Below, in pieces: positions 45,774-54,172 of a DNA stretch of 64,000 nt. The stretch comes from Zoogloea oleivorans. Lineage in GTDB: Bacteria; Pseudomonadota; Gammaproteobacteria; Burkholderiales; Rhodocyclaceae. How positions within the stretch are numbered: position 1 is the first letter of the stretch; every line of letters starts with the position of its first letter. A model generated the notes under the pieces. The model had not been told where the DNA came from. It did no database searches and saw only the letters and a list, made by a program, of their open reading frames with translations. The stretch is from positions 62,001 through 126,000 of the forward strand of contig JAOAUC010000040.1 in the NCBI GenBank assembly GCA_030157785.1, given 5' to 3'. Position numbers and translations under genes: made by a program.

Positions 45774-47033
45774 TTACAGGAAGCGGAATGCGAGCCCGGC
45801 AACCAGGGTCGGAAGCAGTGCGGCGAGCAGGAGCCCGCCCGGATTCACCGCTTCGTCATCGAAACTGCCCTTCAGGATCGAGGTGCCGGCCGGGTTGGGG
45901 GCATTGGCGATGATGGTCAGGCCGCCACCCGTCACGGCACCGGCGACCAGCGCGTACTTGAAGTCGTCCGACAGGCCTTCGACCAGCGAGCCCAGGTAGG
46001 TGAGGGCGGCATTGTCCGTCAGCGCGGTCAGGGCCGTGGCGCCAACAAAGACCGCGTCGCTGCTCATGCTCATCAGGAGCGGCTGCAGCCACCACTGTTG
46101 CAGGCCGCCAAGGACAACCAGACCAGCCAGGAAGAAGGCCACCAGCAGGCCCTCCTTGAGGATCAGGCGGTCCTGGTGGCGCGCGTAGGCGTGGGAAATG
46201 CCGAGGAAGAACAGGAACAGGCCGAGAAAGAGCGGCGGGTGATGGGCGAAGACGACGACGCCACACAGGAAGGCGATATGTACAACGGTCAACAGGGGGG
46301 GGACGGCCTCCTCGGTGCCGGATGCCTTGGCTGTGGCGAGGCCGGCCAGTTCTCGGCGGAAGGCCAGGGTGACGCCAAGGGCGTTGATACCCACAGCAAT
46401 GGCCGCCTTCCAGCCGAATTCGGCCAGCATGAAGCTGATGTCCCAGCCCCATTTGCCGGCCACCATCAGCACTGGCGGTGCGGCAAACGGGGTCAGGGTG
46501 CCACCGATGGAAATATTGACGAAGAGCACGCCGAGGGTGGCGTACTTGAGCCGGGTTGACAGGCCGCGACTGAAGAACTGGTCGCGCAGGATCAGTGCCG
46601 CGAGGGTCATTGCTGCCGGCTCGGTGATGAAGGAGCCAAGCAGCGGCACCAGGGCCATCACGGTGAAATAGCTGGCCATCGAGCCGGGCAGTGGCGCGGC
46701 GCGGGCGATCAGCCCGACGGCGGCAGTGGCCGTGCGCAGGATCGGCCGGGTGCCGGCGATCACCATGATGGCGAAGACGAACATCGGCTCGGTGAAGTTG
46801 CGCGATTCGATGTACTCGGTGGCCGCGTCGGCGCCGGTGATGGCGAACATGGCGATCATCAGGATCATCGCCCAGAAGCCGAACACCACTTCGACCTCGC
46901 CGAGCAGGTGCCACAGGCCGGCATGGGTCGGACGTGTATGGGCCAAGTGCTCGAAGAAGCGGGTGGCGAAAGTGTGCAGGATGGCGATGGCGAACAGCGC
47001 TGCGCCGATCAGTTCAATGGTGCTCGCCGTCAC
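45774..47033 (-). CDS. Putative Na+/H+ antiporter
   Basis: A 419-residue membrane protein with about eleven hydrophobic segments. It has paired helices with conserved polar breaks: GSFITEPAAMTLAALILRDQFF and ISIGGTLTPFAAPPVLMVAG in the first half and TALTDNAALTYLGSLVEG plus TGGGLTIIANAPNPAGTSIL in the second, the inverted-repeat pattern of the ion-transporter superfamily. It fits a family annotated as putative Na+/H+ antiporters (PF07399-like). Ion specificity is untested. Not obviously in an operon. Confidence 0.8.
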   Translation of the reverse strand: MTASTIELIGAALFAIAILHTFATRFFEHLAHTRPTHAGLWHLLGEVEVVFGFWAMILMIAMFAITGADAATEYIESRNFTEPMFVFAIMVIAGTRPILRTATAAVGLIARAAPLPGSMASYFTVMALVPLLGSFITEPAAMTLAALILRDQFFSRGLSTRLKYATLGVLFVNISIGGTLTPFAAPPVLMVAGKWGWDISFMLAEFGWKAAIAVGINALGVTLAFRRELAGLATAKASGTEEAVPPLLTVVHIAFLCGVVVFAHHPPLFLGLFLFFLGISHAYARHQDRLILKEGLLVAFFLAGLVVLGGLQQWWLQPLLMSMSSDAVFVGATALTALTDNAALTYLGSLVEGLSDDFKYALVAGAVTGGGLTIIANAPNPAGTSILKGSFDDEAVNPGGLLLAALLPTLVAGLAFRFL

Positions 47034-47174
47034 GGGTGCTTCCTCGGGGTACGTCTATGGAGCATGAACATTGGTGCAGGGTAAGTGCAGGCCATGAAGA
47101 TGCGGAATGATAAACGTGAAAGCGCTCCGGCTACGCGTTGGCGCTGGCCGGGTCGTTTGCCACCCCATGTGTTG

Positions 47175-47801
47175 TCAGCGGCGGGTAACCAGCCAGTCGA
47201 GCAAGGGGCGCCACTGTTCCAGATCGCCGGCTGCGTTGTGGCCGGGGTCGAAGAGGGTTTCTCCGGTTTCCACCGCCTGTACATAGCGCTGGGCACTGCG
47301 GACGCACGTAACGAGGGGTAGGTCGAACTGTTCGAGAAACTCGACCATTTGTTGTGTGGCATTGGTGCGTGCATCGACACGCATGCCGACGATGGCGATA
47401 CCGACCCTGTCCTTGCGCACAGCCTTGGTTTCCGCGAGTTCGTCGAAGAAGTCGCGGCTGGCCAGCATGTCGAAGCGGGACGGTGCCACGGGTACGACGA
47501 CCCGGTCGACCTCGCGCAGATGTTGTCGCAGGGCCTTGCCGTGCAGGCCTGCCGGTGTGTCGAGGATGCCGACGCTGCAGTCTTTGGGGGGCGCGCCGAC
47601 TGCGCCGTCCTGCGCATCCCAAGAGCGGATCCGGGGAAGCGAAGCGGGTCGCCGCTCGAGCCACTGGGCACTGGATTGCTGCCGGTCCAGGTCTGCCAGG
47701 CAGACGATCTCGTCGCAGCGTGCGAACCAGCTTGCCAGATGTATCGCCAGGGTTGATTTGCCACAGCCACCTTTGGGGTTGGCCACCATGATCGTGCGCA
47801 T
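47175..47801 (-). CDS. Orphan ParA-family ATPase
   Basis: A 208-residue deviant-Walker ATPase: MVANPKGGCGKSTLAIHLASWFA holds the K-GG-x-GKST P-loop with the signature lysine; later ILDTPAGLHG is the Walker B region. No ParB gene is adjacent. The divergent small protein at 47880 resembles a ribbon-helix-helix partner. Such orphan ParA proteins position cellular cargos or plasmid-like DNA. The start has GGAAAG upstream. Confidence 0.88.
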   Translation of the reverse strand: MRTIMVANPKGGCGKSTLAIHLASWFARCDEIVCLADLDRQQSSAQWLERRPASLPRIRSWDAQDGAVGAPPKDCSVGILDTPAGLHGKALRQHLREVDRVVVPVAPSRFDMLASRDFFDELAETKAVRKDRVGIAIVGMRVDARTNATQQMVEFLEQFDLPLVTCVRSAQRYVQAVETGETLFDPGHNAAGDLEQWRPLLDWLVTRR

Positions 47802-47826
47802 CGGTGCTTTCCTGCTGTAGAAACAA

Positions 47827-47849
47827 TATAAACTGTTTATATAGTTTAT
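47827..47849. promoter_or_regulatory. Operator-like palindrome plus direct repeat between parA and its partner
   Basis: TATAAAC-T-GTTTATA (47827-47841) is a perfect 15-bp palindrome, and GTTTAT at 47835 recurs at 47844. This is an AT-rich island in GC-rich DNA within a 78-base divergent gap, as expected for a ribbon-helix-helix repressor controlling both genes. Confidence 0.7.
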
Positions 47850-47879
47850 CCGGTTTCCACGCGTTTAAAGGACGGCTTT

Positions 47880-48176
47880 GTGGGCTCAAAGAAAAAACAG
47901 GAAGGGGCCGTCGCGGCTTCCCCGGGGACGGAGAAGGCCGGGACGAGAAAGTCGAAGCCTGTTCGTGACAGCTTCACCTTTCCGGAAAGTGATTACGCCT
48001 TGATCGACCTTCTCAAGGCGCGCGCGCTGGGGGCCGGGCGTGAAGTGAAGAAGAGCGAGATTCTTCGCGCCGCGCTGGCGGCGCTAACGGCCCTGCCGCT
48101 GGAGGAGTTGCTCAAGACGCTCGACGGGGTGGAGCGCATCAAGACCGGTCGCCCCACCAAGGATCCGGAGCGCTAG
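47880..48176 (+). CDS. Small ribbon-helix-helix-like protein paired with ParA
   Basis: A 98-residue basic protein. The first about 28 residues are Lys/Gly/Ala rich and probably disordered; then RDSFTFPESDYALIDLLKARALGAGREVKKSEILRAALAALTAL has the strand-helix-helix layout of MetJ/Arc/ParG-type DNA-binding proteins. The GTG start has AAAGGAC 6 bases before it. Divergent from parA. It could load onto the AT-rich palindromes between the genes and stimulate ParA, as ParG does for ParF; inference. Confidence 0.75.
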   Translation: MGSKKKQEGAVAASPGTEKAGTRKSKPVRDSFTFPESDYALIDLLKARALGAGREVKKSEILRAALAALTALPLEELLKTLDGVERIKTGRPTKDPER

Positions 48177-48412
48177 CAACTGAGCGTTTGCAGGCGGCGC
48201 TCGAAGATTCTTTGTTCCTGGCTGGAGCGGGCCATGGCCCGGTTCAGTTCGGATTGCCGCTCGCCGAAGGCGTCGCGCTCGTCGGGATGATTCTGCGCGG
48301 CTTCGATGGAGCGGATGCAGCGCCAGCGTTTGCCGCGGGGGGTTTGCATCTGGCGCATGGTTTCGGGGTGGTGGTAGGTCATGCAGTGGTAGCAATAGAC
48401 TTTGCTCTTCAT
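48173..48412 (-). CDS. Hypothetical small cysteine-containing protein
   Basis: A 79-residue protein beginning MKSKVYCYHCMTYHHP, with CxxC plus His and a further Cys in RWRCIRSI, suggesting one metal site. The rest is a charged helix (SELNRAMARSSQEQRIFERRLQ). Its stop shares the CTAG with the stop of the upstream convergent gene. Not recognised; function unknown. Confidence 0.6.
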   Translation of the reverse strand: MKSKVYCYHCMTYHHPETMRQMQTPRGKRWRCIRSIEAAQNHPDERDAFGERQSELNRAMARSSQEQRIFERRLQTLSC

Positions 48413-48523
48413 GGTGCCCTCGTTACGGCGTTCCTCATGAGACCGCGCGCCCTGTCAGGCCGGGCGCGCCTCCAGACTCCACCGTCAGGATGCGCAATCG
48501 ATGTTTCAGTGCGATGACGAGAG

Positions 48524-48555
48524 CGCCCGCCCGACATCTCCGGATGCCGGGCGGG
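48524..48555 (-). terminator. Hairpin downstream of the PEP-CTERM gene
   Basis: A 14-bp stem with one mismatch (48524-48537 with 48542-48555) and a 4-base loop, 8 bases past the stop of the PEP-CTERM gene. No T run follows on the minus strand. Confidence 0.6.
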
Positions 48556-48563
48556 CCGAGGCC

Positions 48564-49268
48564 TTATTGCTGTTTGTTGCGCAGACGTGCCGCGCCGACG
48601 AGCAGACCACCGAGGCCGAGGGCCAAAGTGCCGGGTTCCGGAACGCTTTGAGAGGCCTCGACACGAACGGCATCGATGCCCAGTCGGGAAGTGCCCACGT
48701 AATCGTTGATATCCACGACACCGAACACCAGCTTCACGTTGCCAGCGCTGCTGAAAGCGTAGCTGAAGTGCTGGCCGGTGGCGCCACCGGCCACGTCGCC
48801 AAGAACGGTCAGTACGTCGCCGATGAGCACGAAGGCGTAGTCGTTCATGCCGGTGAGCGGGTCTTCGTTTGACGCGAAGGTCCAGTCGAAGGAGAGGCTG
48901 TCACCCGCCTGAACCGTGAGGGTCTGCTGAAGGGCCGATCCTTCGAAGGCCCAGGTGCCCGCGGCGGGGTCCGGATCGAGGGCGCCCAGCGGCAGGCCGG
49001 CAAAGTCCTCCAGCCCGCCGGGCATGCCGACGAGGGCGGCTGCGCTGCCGGAAACGTTGAAGGCGGCGTTGGCAGCCGGGGCGTCGTCGGCATCCAGGGA
49101 GGCGGTGGTGAGTACCGCCGCACCAGCCGATACGGCCACGTCGCCAAGGCTGCTCCAGCCGTTGAGGCCAGCGTTGAAGTCTCCGTTGAGCACGCCGGCC
49201 TGGGCGGTCAGTGCTGTGGCCAGGGTGCTCAGGAACAGGGCGGCGGAAAGGGATTTGCGCAGTTTCAT
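48564..49268 (-). CDS. PEP-CTERM sorting-domain protein
   Basis: A 234-residue exported protein. The signal peptide ends LTAQA-GVLNGDFNAGLNGWSSLGDVAV, a beta-rich domain of the NF038120-like type follows, and the C-terminus is VPEPGTLALGLGGLLVGAARLRNKQQ, with the PEP motif, a hydrophobic stretch and a basic tail. An exosortase should cut at the PEP motif and release or anchor the protein. No exosortase is in the window. It lies 21 bases after the nuclease gene, so they are probably co-transcribed. Confidence 0.9.
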   Translation of the reverse strand: MKLRKSLSAALFLSTLATALTAQAGVLNGDFNAGLNGWSSLGDVAVSAGAAVLTTASLDADDAPAANAAFNVSGSAAALVGMPGGLEDFAGLPLGALDPDPAAGTWAFEGSALQQTLTVQAGDSLSFDWTFASNEDPLTGMNDYAFVLIGDVLTVLGDVAGGATGQHFSYAFSSAGNVKLVFGVVDINDYVGTSRLGIDAVRVEASQSVPEPGTLALGLGGLLVGAARLRNKQQ

Positions 49269-49289
49269 GTTGGATTCCTTGTTGGCGAC

Positions 49290-52200
49290 TTAGGGCGCGA
49301 CGATGATGTCGCGGCCGGCGTTGAGGGTGTTGGTGGCGACGTTCTTGAGCAGCACGACGGGACGGGCGATGGCCGGGCCGGCGGTGCCGTCCGTGTCGAT
49401 CTGCACACTGGTGCCGGCGGTGGTGGAAACCAGCTTGATGTAGCCATCGGCCACCGGGTTGGTGCCGCTGTAGCCGATGCTGAGCAGCAGGGCCTTCAGG
49501 TCGATACGGTCGGTGCCGGGGGCGAAGTCGGTGATGGTGTCGCCGGCTTCGCGCAGGCTGCGATAGACGAAGATGTCGGCACCAGCGCCGCCGGTCAGGG
49601 TGTCTGCGCCGTCGCCGCCGGTAATCACGTCGTCACCGGCGGTGCCGGTAAGGGCGTCGCGGCCGGTGGTGCCGTCGAGCTTTTTGAGCAGTTGCAGGCC
49701 GACGATGACCGGGTCGTGGTCTGACGAGCGGTAGGGCGTGGCAGTGTAGAGATCCGGCGTGCAGGTGGGGCAGGCCGGCTGCTTGAACTCTAGGTTGTAG
49801 TCGATGAAGGAAGGTTCGTCGGCATTGATGTGCCAGTGGCCTACGCCGGCGACCTGGGCGTTCAGGCTGGCGCTGGTGAGGGCGTGGTCGAGGTAGCCGG
49901 TTTCGCCATCGAAAACGTAGGAGTAAGGATTGGCTTCGCGGGTGGCGAGCTGGTTGACCAGGCCGGCGCCGGTCAGGGCGTTGATCGGGTCTTCCTTGCC
50001 GTAGGCGTTCAGGTCGCCGATGACCACCACGTCCGTGTCGCCGGCGCTGGCTTTGACCTGCTCGATGAAGCCCAGCAACTGGCTGGCCTGCTGGATGCGG
50101 CGGGCGTTGTAGCAGCCTTGACCATCGTTCTGGTCGAGATCGCCGCCGGCGGCGTCGGAGCAGCTCTTTGACTTGAAGTGATTGACGACGACCGAGAACT
50201 TCTCGCCGTTGAGGGCGGCAAAGGTCTGGGCCAGCGGCGGGCGGTTATTGATCGCGGCGGCGTCGGCCAGGGAGGCGCCCACGCGGCTTACCCTGGCCGG
50301 CTTGTAGATCAGGGCGACCTTGATTTCATCGCTGCCGGTGCCGGCGGCCGGGTTCGGAACCGCGGCATAGGTGCCGGCGCCCATCGTGGCGTTGAGGCCA
50401 TTCACCAGGTCCTGGATGGCGCTGGTGCTGCCTTCGGCATCGTTCTCGATTTCCATCAGGCCGACCACGTCCGCGTCGATGGCCTTCAGTGCGCCGATGA
50501 TCTTGGTGCGCTGGCGTTCGAACTCGACGGCGCTGCTGGCGCCGCGGGAGGTGGGGTAGCCCGCGCCGGTGCCGTTGCCATTGAAGTAGTTGAGCACATT
50601 GAAGCTGGCTACCTTGACGTTGCCGCCGACGGCGGCCGGTGCCGTGGTGCGCGGGTGGGCCCGGGTGAAGCTCACGGCGGCGGTGGGGTGCAGGCGGTAG
50701 TCGAGGACGGCCGGGCTGCTGGCGCTGATCGGGCCCTGGTCGAGTACGCCAATCAGTTCGCTGCTGACCAGATCACCGCCGCGCACCGTGTTGCCGGCAC
50801 CAATGTAGGGTGTCGGGCTGGGGTTCTGCAGGGTCGAGCCGTCATCGAGGATCAGCAGGCGGCGCTGGTTTTCGTCGTTGAGGGCGATGGCTTCCGGCGA
50901 GCCGGCCGGGTAGCGGTTGGTGGCCTTTTCGATGCGGCCGTTGGCCGACAGGGTCAGCTGGCCGTAGCGGCCGAGGAAGTAGTTCTGGGCGACTGTCATC
51001 GGGCTGACGATGCGCACAAGCATGCCTTCAAAGCGCTCCAGCTCGCCATTGATGTTTTCCGGCATGCTGACGTCGACGGGGGTGATCTGCTCGCCGGTGG
51101 CCAGCACGGTGATGCTGTTGGGAGCGGTCAGTTCGGTGAGGCCGTTGAATTCGGCGACAGTGCCCTTTACGGTGATGCGGTTGCCGACGACCACGCTGGC
51201 GGGCAGGGCGGCGTTCACATAGACGAAGATGCCGTCCGAGGTGGCCGGGTTGCCGTCACCGGCTGGGTCCTGCAGGTAGAAGCCCTTCAGGTTGGGGAAC
51301 ACGGCGGTGATCACGCCGCCGGTGGTGAGCGTTTCGCCAAGCCTGGGGCTGGCGGGGCCGCTGCCCTGGATCGCGTAGATCGGCGTTGTGGCCGCAGTGG
51401 CTGCAACGGTGACGTCCACGGTGCAGCTGGCGCTCTGGGCTTCGTTGTTGGTGAAGCGCACCGTCACCGGGTAGGTGCCGGCTGCCACTGCGGCGCTGGC
51501 CTGCAGGGTGACGCTGGCGCTGCTGCCATCGGCCGTGGCCGGGGTGACCGGGCCGAGGCTGATGCCGGGGACGGATGCACTGGTGATGGTGGCGCCATTG
51601 ACGATGCTGTCGCTGTCGATGGCCGTCAGGACGATGCTGCCGGCGGTGCCCTGCTGCACGGAGAGCGGGCTGCAGGTGGGGCTGATAACCGCATTCGCCG
51701 GTGCGCCGCCGCACTGATTGAGGGGCGAGCTGCCATTGCGGGGAGCCGGCGTGCCGGTGGCAAAGTCGCTGCCGTTCTGGTCGGTGTCGGTGCAGCCGGC
51801 GTTGGCGCGCAGCAGGGCCGTGGTGTTGCTGGCTGCCGGTGCGCTCGCGGAGCCTTCCTTGAAGTTGGCGGTGCCGTAGCCGACCAGGTCGACGATCTGG
51901 GCGTTCTGGGCTGTTGTGCAGGGCGTGCTGCCGCCGTTGCAGGCCAGGCCGGTGGCCACGTTGGCGAGGATCAGTTTGCCGTTGCTGGCTGACAGGTTGG
52001 CGGTGCCGGTGGCGTCGGCCGCTGGCAGGGCACTGCCGCCGGCGGTGCTGGCCAGCTTGACCAGCATGTACTGGCCGGGTTGCAGCGTGCCACCGAGGGC
52101 TGTGATGCCGTTGCCGCTGAAGTTGCCCGTGCCCGTGGCACTGGCGTACTGCACCGACCAGCCGGCCACGCTGACGGGGGCGCTGCTCCGGTTGAACAGT

Positions 52201-52343
52201 TCCACGTAGTCGGCGTTGTAGGTGTTGCCGCCTCCCCCGTAAACCTGGCTGATGACGACGTCGGCGGCACCAAAGGCGAATCCGCTGGTGGAGAGCAGGC
52301 CGGCCGCACAGAGGGCGGTCGCGAGGCGATGAGGTGTGGGCAT
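49290..52343 (-). CDS. ExeM/NucH-family extracellular nuclease with RTX-like C-terminus
   Basis: A 1017-residue secreted protein. A Sec signal (MPTPHRLATALCAAGLLSTSGFAFGA) is followed by a lamin-tail domain (DVVISQVYGGGGNTYNADYVELFNRS), Ig-like and OB-like modules to about residue 560, then an endonuclease/exonuclease/phosphatase domain (VKVASFNVLNYF, VVGLMEIENDAEG, VIGDLNAYGKEDP, SSDHDPVIVGL). The end carries RTX-type calcium repeats (GTAGDDVITGGDGADTLTGGAGADIFVY) and a DTITDFAPGTDRIDL type I secretion target. Having both a Sec signal and an RTX tail is unusual. It should degrade extracellular DNA, for example in biofilm. Its promoter lies in the 52344-52540 gap shared with the secretion operon. 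Confidence 0.88.
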   Translation of the reverse strand: MPTPHRLATALCAAGLLSTSGFAFGAADVVISQVYGGGGNTYNADYVELFNRSSAPVSVAGWSVQYASATGTGNFSGNGITALGGTLQPGQYMLVKLASTAGGSALPAADATGTANLSASNGKLILANVATGLACNGGSTPCTTAQNAQIVDLVGYGTANFKEGSASAPAASNTTALLRANAGCTDTDQNGSDFATGTPAPRNGSSPLNQCGGAPANAVISPTCSPLSVQQGTAGSIVLTAIDSDSIVNGATITSASVPGISLGPVTPATADGSSASVTLQASAAVAAGTYPVTVRFTNNEAQSASCTVDVTVAATAATTPIYAIQGSGPASPRLGETLTTGGVITAVFPNLKGFYLQDPAGDGNPATSDGIFVYVNAALPASVVVGNRITVKGTVAEFNGLTELTAPNSITVLATGEQITPVDVSMPENINGELERFEGMLVRIVSPMTVAQNYFLGRYGQLTLSANGRIEKATNRYPAGSPEAIALNDENQRRLLILDDGSTLQNPSPTPYIGAGNTVRGGDLVSSELIGVLDQGPISASSPAVLDYRLHPTAAVSFTRAHPRTTAPAAVGGNVKVASFNVLNYFNGNGTGAGYPTSRGASSAVEFERQRTKIIGALKAIDADVVGLMEIENDAEGSTSAIQDLVNGLNATMGAGTYAAVPNPAAGTGSDEIKVALIYKPARVSRVGASLADAAAINNRPPLAQTFAALNGEKFSVVVNHFKSKSCSDAAGGDLDQNDGQGCYNARRIQQASQLLGFIEQVKASAGDTDVVVIGDLNAYGKEDPINALTGAGLVNQLATREANPYSYVFDGETGYLDHALTSASLNAQVAGVGHWHINADEPSFIDYNLEFKQPACPTCTPDLYTATPYRSSDHDPVIVGLQLLKKLDGTTGRDALTGTAGDDVITGGDGADTLTGGAGADIFVYRSLREAGDTITDFAPGTDRIDLKALLLSIGYSGTNPVADGYIKLVSTTAGTSVQIDTDGTAGPAIARPVVLLKNVATNTLNAGRDIIVAP

Positions 52344-52540
52344 GGGGCGGGTTCCGGAAAAGTGGCTAGCCGGAAACTGTAGTGGTCACGTGCTACACCG
52401 TTCGTGGGGCGGAATCGGCAAAAACTGGTCCGAATGGAGTAGTCGGTGAAACCGGCCTGCAATGATTGGTGCCTGTTGCAACCGGAATGCCTTGTTTTCG
52501 TTAAATGACTGTAACGGGCAATACGTAGCCTTGCCCGGCT

Positions 52541-52990
52541 ATGCATTGTGCCCATTTCTCCAAAGTTGCCATTATCCGCAAGCGCTCGAGCGGCTTCACG
52601 CTTCTCGAGCTCCTCGTTGTGATGACCATCATCGGCTTGCTGGCCGGTTACGTGGGGCCGAAGTTCTTCGCGCACATCGGCAAGTCGGAGGTAAAGGCTG
52701 CACGCGCGCAGATCGACGGACTGGAAAAGGCCCTCGACCAGTACCGCCTCGACATGGGGCGCTACCCGGGTACCGAGGAAGGGCTGACGGCTCTCAACGA
52801 CAAACCCGCCGATGTGGCCGCCACCCGCTGGTCGGGCCCTTATCTCAAGAAGGCCGTCCCGGATGATCCGTGGGGCAAGCCCTACCAGTACATCCAGCCC
52901 GGCGAGCATGGCGAGTTCGACCTGTTTTCCTTTGGCAAGGATGGTCAGCCCGGCGGCACGGGCGAGGCTGCCGACATCGTCAACTGGTAG
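52541..52990 (+). CDS. gspG: Type II secretion major pseudopilin GspG
   Basis: A 149-residue pseudopilin. The prepilin leader is cut in SSG-FTLLELLVVMTIIGLLAGYVGPKF, with Glu5 of the mature protein. The body has GLEKALDQYRLDMGRYPGTEEGLTAL and PYLKKAVPDDPWGKPYQY, which are the GspG signatures. It is the first gene of the operon. It forms the pseudopilus that pushes substrates through the secretin. Confidence 0.94.
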   Translation: MHCAHFSKVAIIRKRSSGFTLLELLVVMTIIGLLAGYVGPKFFAHIGKSEVKAARAQIDGLEKALDQYRLDMGRYPGTEEGLTALNDKPADVAATRWSGPYLKKAVPDDPWGKPYQYIQPGEHGEFDLFSFGKDGQPGGTGEAADIVNW

Positions 52991-52993
52991 GCC

Positions 52994-54172
52994 GTGCGCT
53001 TTCGGGTCCGGGCCCTCGGGGTCACTTCGTGCGTGCAGGAGATCGACGTCGATGCAGCTGACGAGGCTGCGGCGCGCAGCCTTGCCAGCGGGCGCGGGTT
53101 GGCGGTGCTGTCGGTTGCGCCCTTGCAGGGGCGCGCTAGTCGGGTCGCCCGTTTTCCCTTGATGCTCTTCAACCAGGAACTCCTTGCCTTGCTCAGGGCT
53201 GGCATTTCGCTCGCCGATGCGCTGGCGGCTCTGGCCGAGAAGGAGGCGCGTCCGGCAATCAGCGCCGTGCTCGAGGCACTGGGCGCCGGTTTGCGGGAAG
53301 GACGAACCCTGTCGGCCGTCCTCGACGCCCAGCCGCAGGCCTTTCCGGCACTTTACGTCGCCACCGTGCGCGCCGCCGAGCGTACCAGCGATCTCGAACA
53401 GGCCCTGTCCCGTTACATCGACTACCAGCGTCAGTTGGCGCTGATCCGCGGCAAGCTGGTTTCCGCGGCGGTCTACCCGGCTCTGCTGCTGGTTGTGGGC
53501 GGGGCAGTGATGCTCTTCCTGCTGGTTTTCGTGGTGCCGCGCTTCGCCCAGGTTTTCGAAACGGTGGGCGGTGAGCTGCCGTGGATGTCGCGCCTGCTTC
53601 TTGACTGGGGGCAACTGATGCAGGCCCATGGCGGCCCGATCGGCCTGGGGTTGCTGGCGGCATTGGCGGGCTTCGTGGTGATCCTGCGCCGGCCGCAAAC
53701 GCTGGCGGCGGCATTGCGTCTGGCCTGGCGCCTGCCGCGCATTGGCGAGCGCCTGCGGGTTTTCGAGCTCGCGCGCTTCTACCGCACCCTCGGCATGCTG
53801 CTGCGCGGGGGCATACCCGCGGTGGTGGCGATGGGCATGGTCGAGGGCCTGCTGTCGCCGGCCCTGCGCCCTGGCCTGGTCAGGACCATCGCCGGCGTGC
53901 GCGAAGGGCAGGGCTTTGCGGCCACCCTCCAGGCCCACGGCCTCGCCACGCCGGTGGCCCTGCGCATGCTGGCGGTGGGCGAGCGGGCCGGCAACCTGGG
54001 CGAAATGCTCGAACGCGCCGCCGAATTCCACGAGGAAGAAAGCGCCCGCTGGCTCGATGTGCTGACCCGCCTGGTGGGGCCACTGCTCATGCTGGTGATT
54101 GCCGTGGCGGTGGGGGTGATTCTGGTCATGCTCTACCTGCCGATCTTCCAGGTGGCGGAGAGCATCCAGTGA
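52994..54172 (+). CDS. gspF: Type II secretion inner-membrane platform protein GspF
   Basis: A 392-residue protein with two repeated T2SSF domains: LMLFNQELLALLRAGISLADALAALAE in the first, ARFYRTLGMLLRGGIPAVVAMGMVEG in the second, and hydrophobic helices at about residues 170 and 365. The GTG start lies 3 bases past the gspG stop; the stop overlaps the gspE start (GTGA). Confidence 0.93.
   Translation: MRFRVRALGVTSCVQEIDVDAADEAAARSLASGRGLAVLSVAPLQGRASRVARFPLMLFNQELLALLRAGISLADALAALAEKEARPAISAVLEALGAGLREGRTLSAVLDAQPQAFPALYVATVRAAERTSDLEQALSRYIDYQRQLALIRGKLVSAAVYPALLLVVGGAVMLFLLVFVVPRFAQVFETVGGELPWMSRLLLDWGQLMQAHGGPIGLGLLAALAGFVVILRRPQTLAAALRLAWRLPRIGERLRVFELARFYRTLGMLLRGGIPAVVAMGMVEGLLSPALRPGLVRTIAGVREGQGFAATLQAHGLATPVALRMLAVGERAGNLGEMLERAAEFHEEESARWLDVLTRLVGPLLMLVIAVAVGVILVMLYLPIFQVAESIQ

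Noticed and set aside
50178-51992. Open frame of 604 codons on the plus strand inside the nuclease gene
   Set aside because: Antisense to the nuclease; Gly/Ala/Val-rich without motifs.
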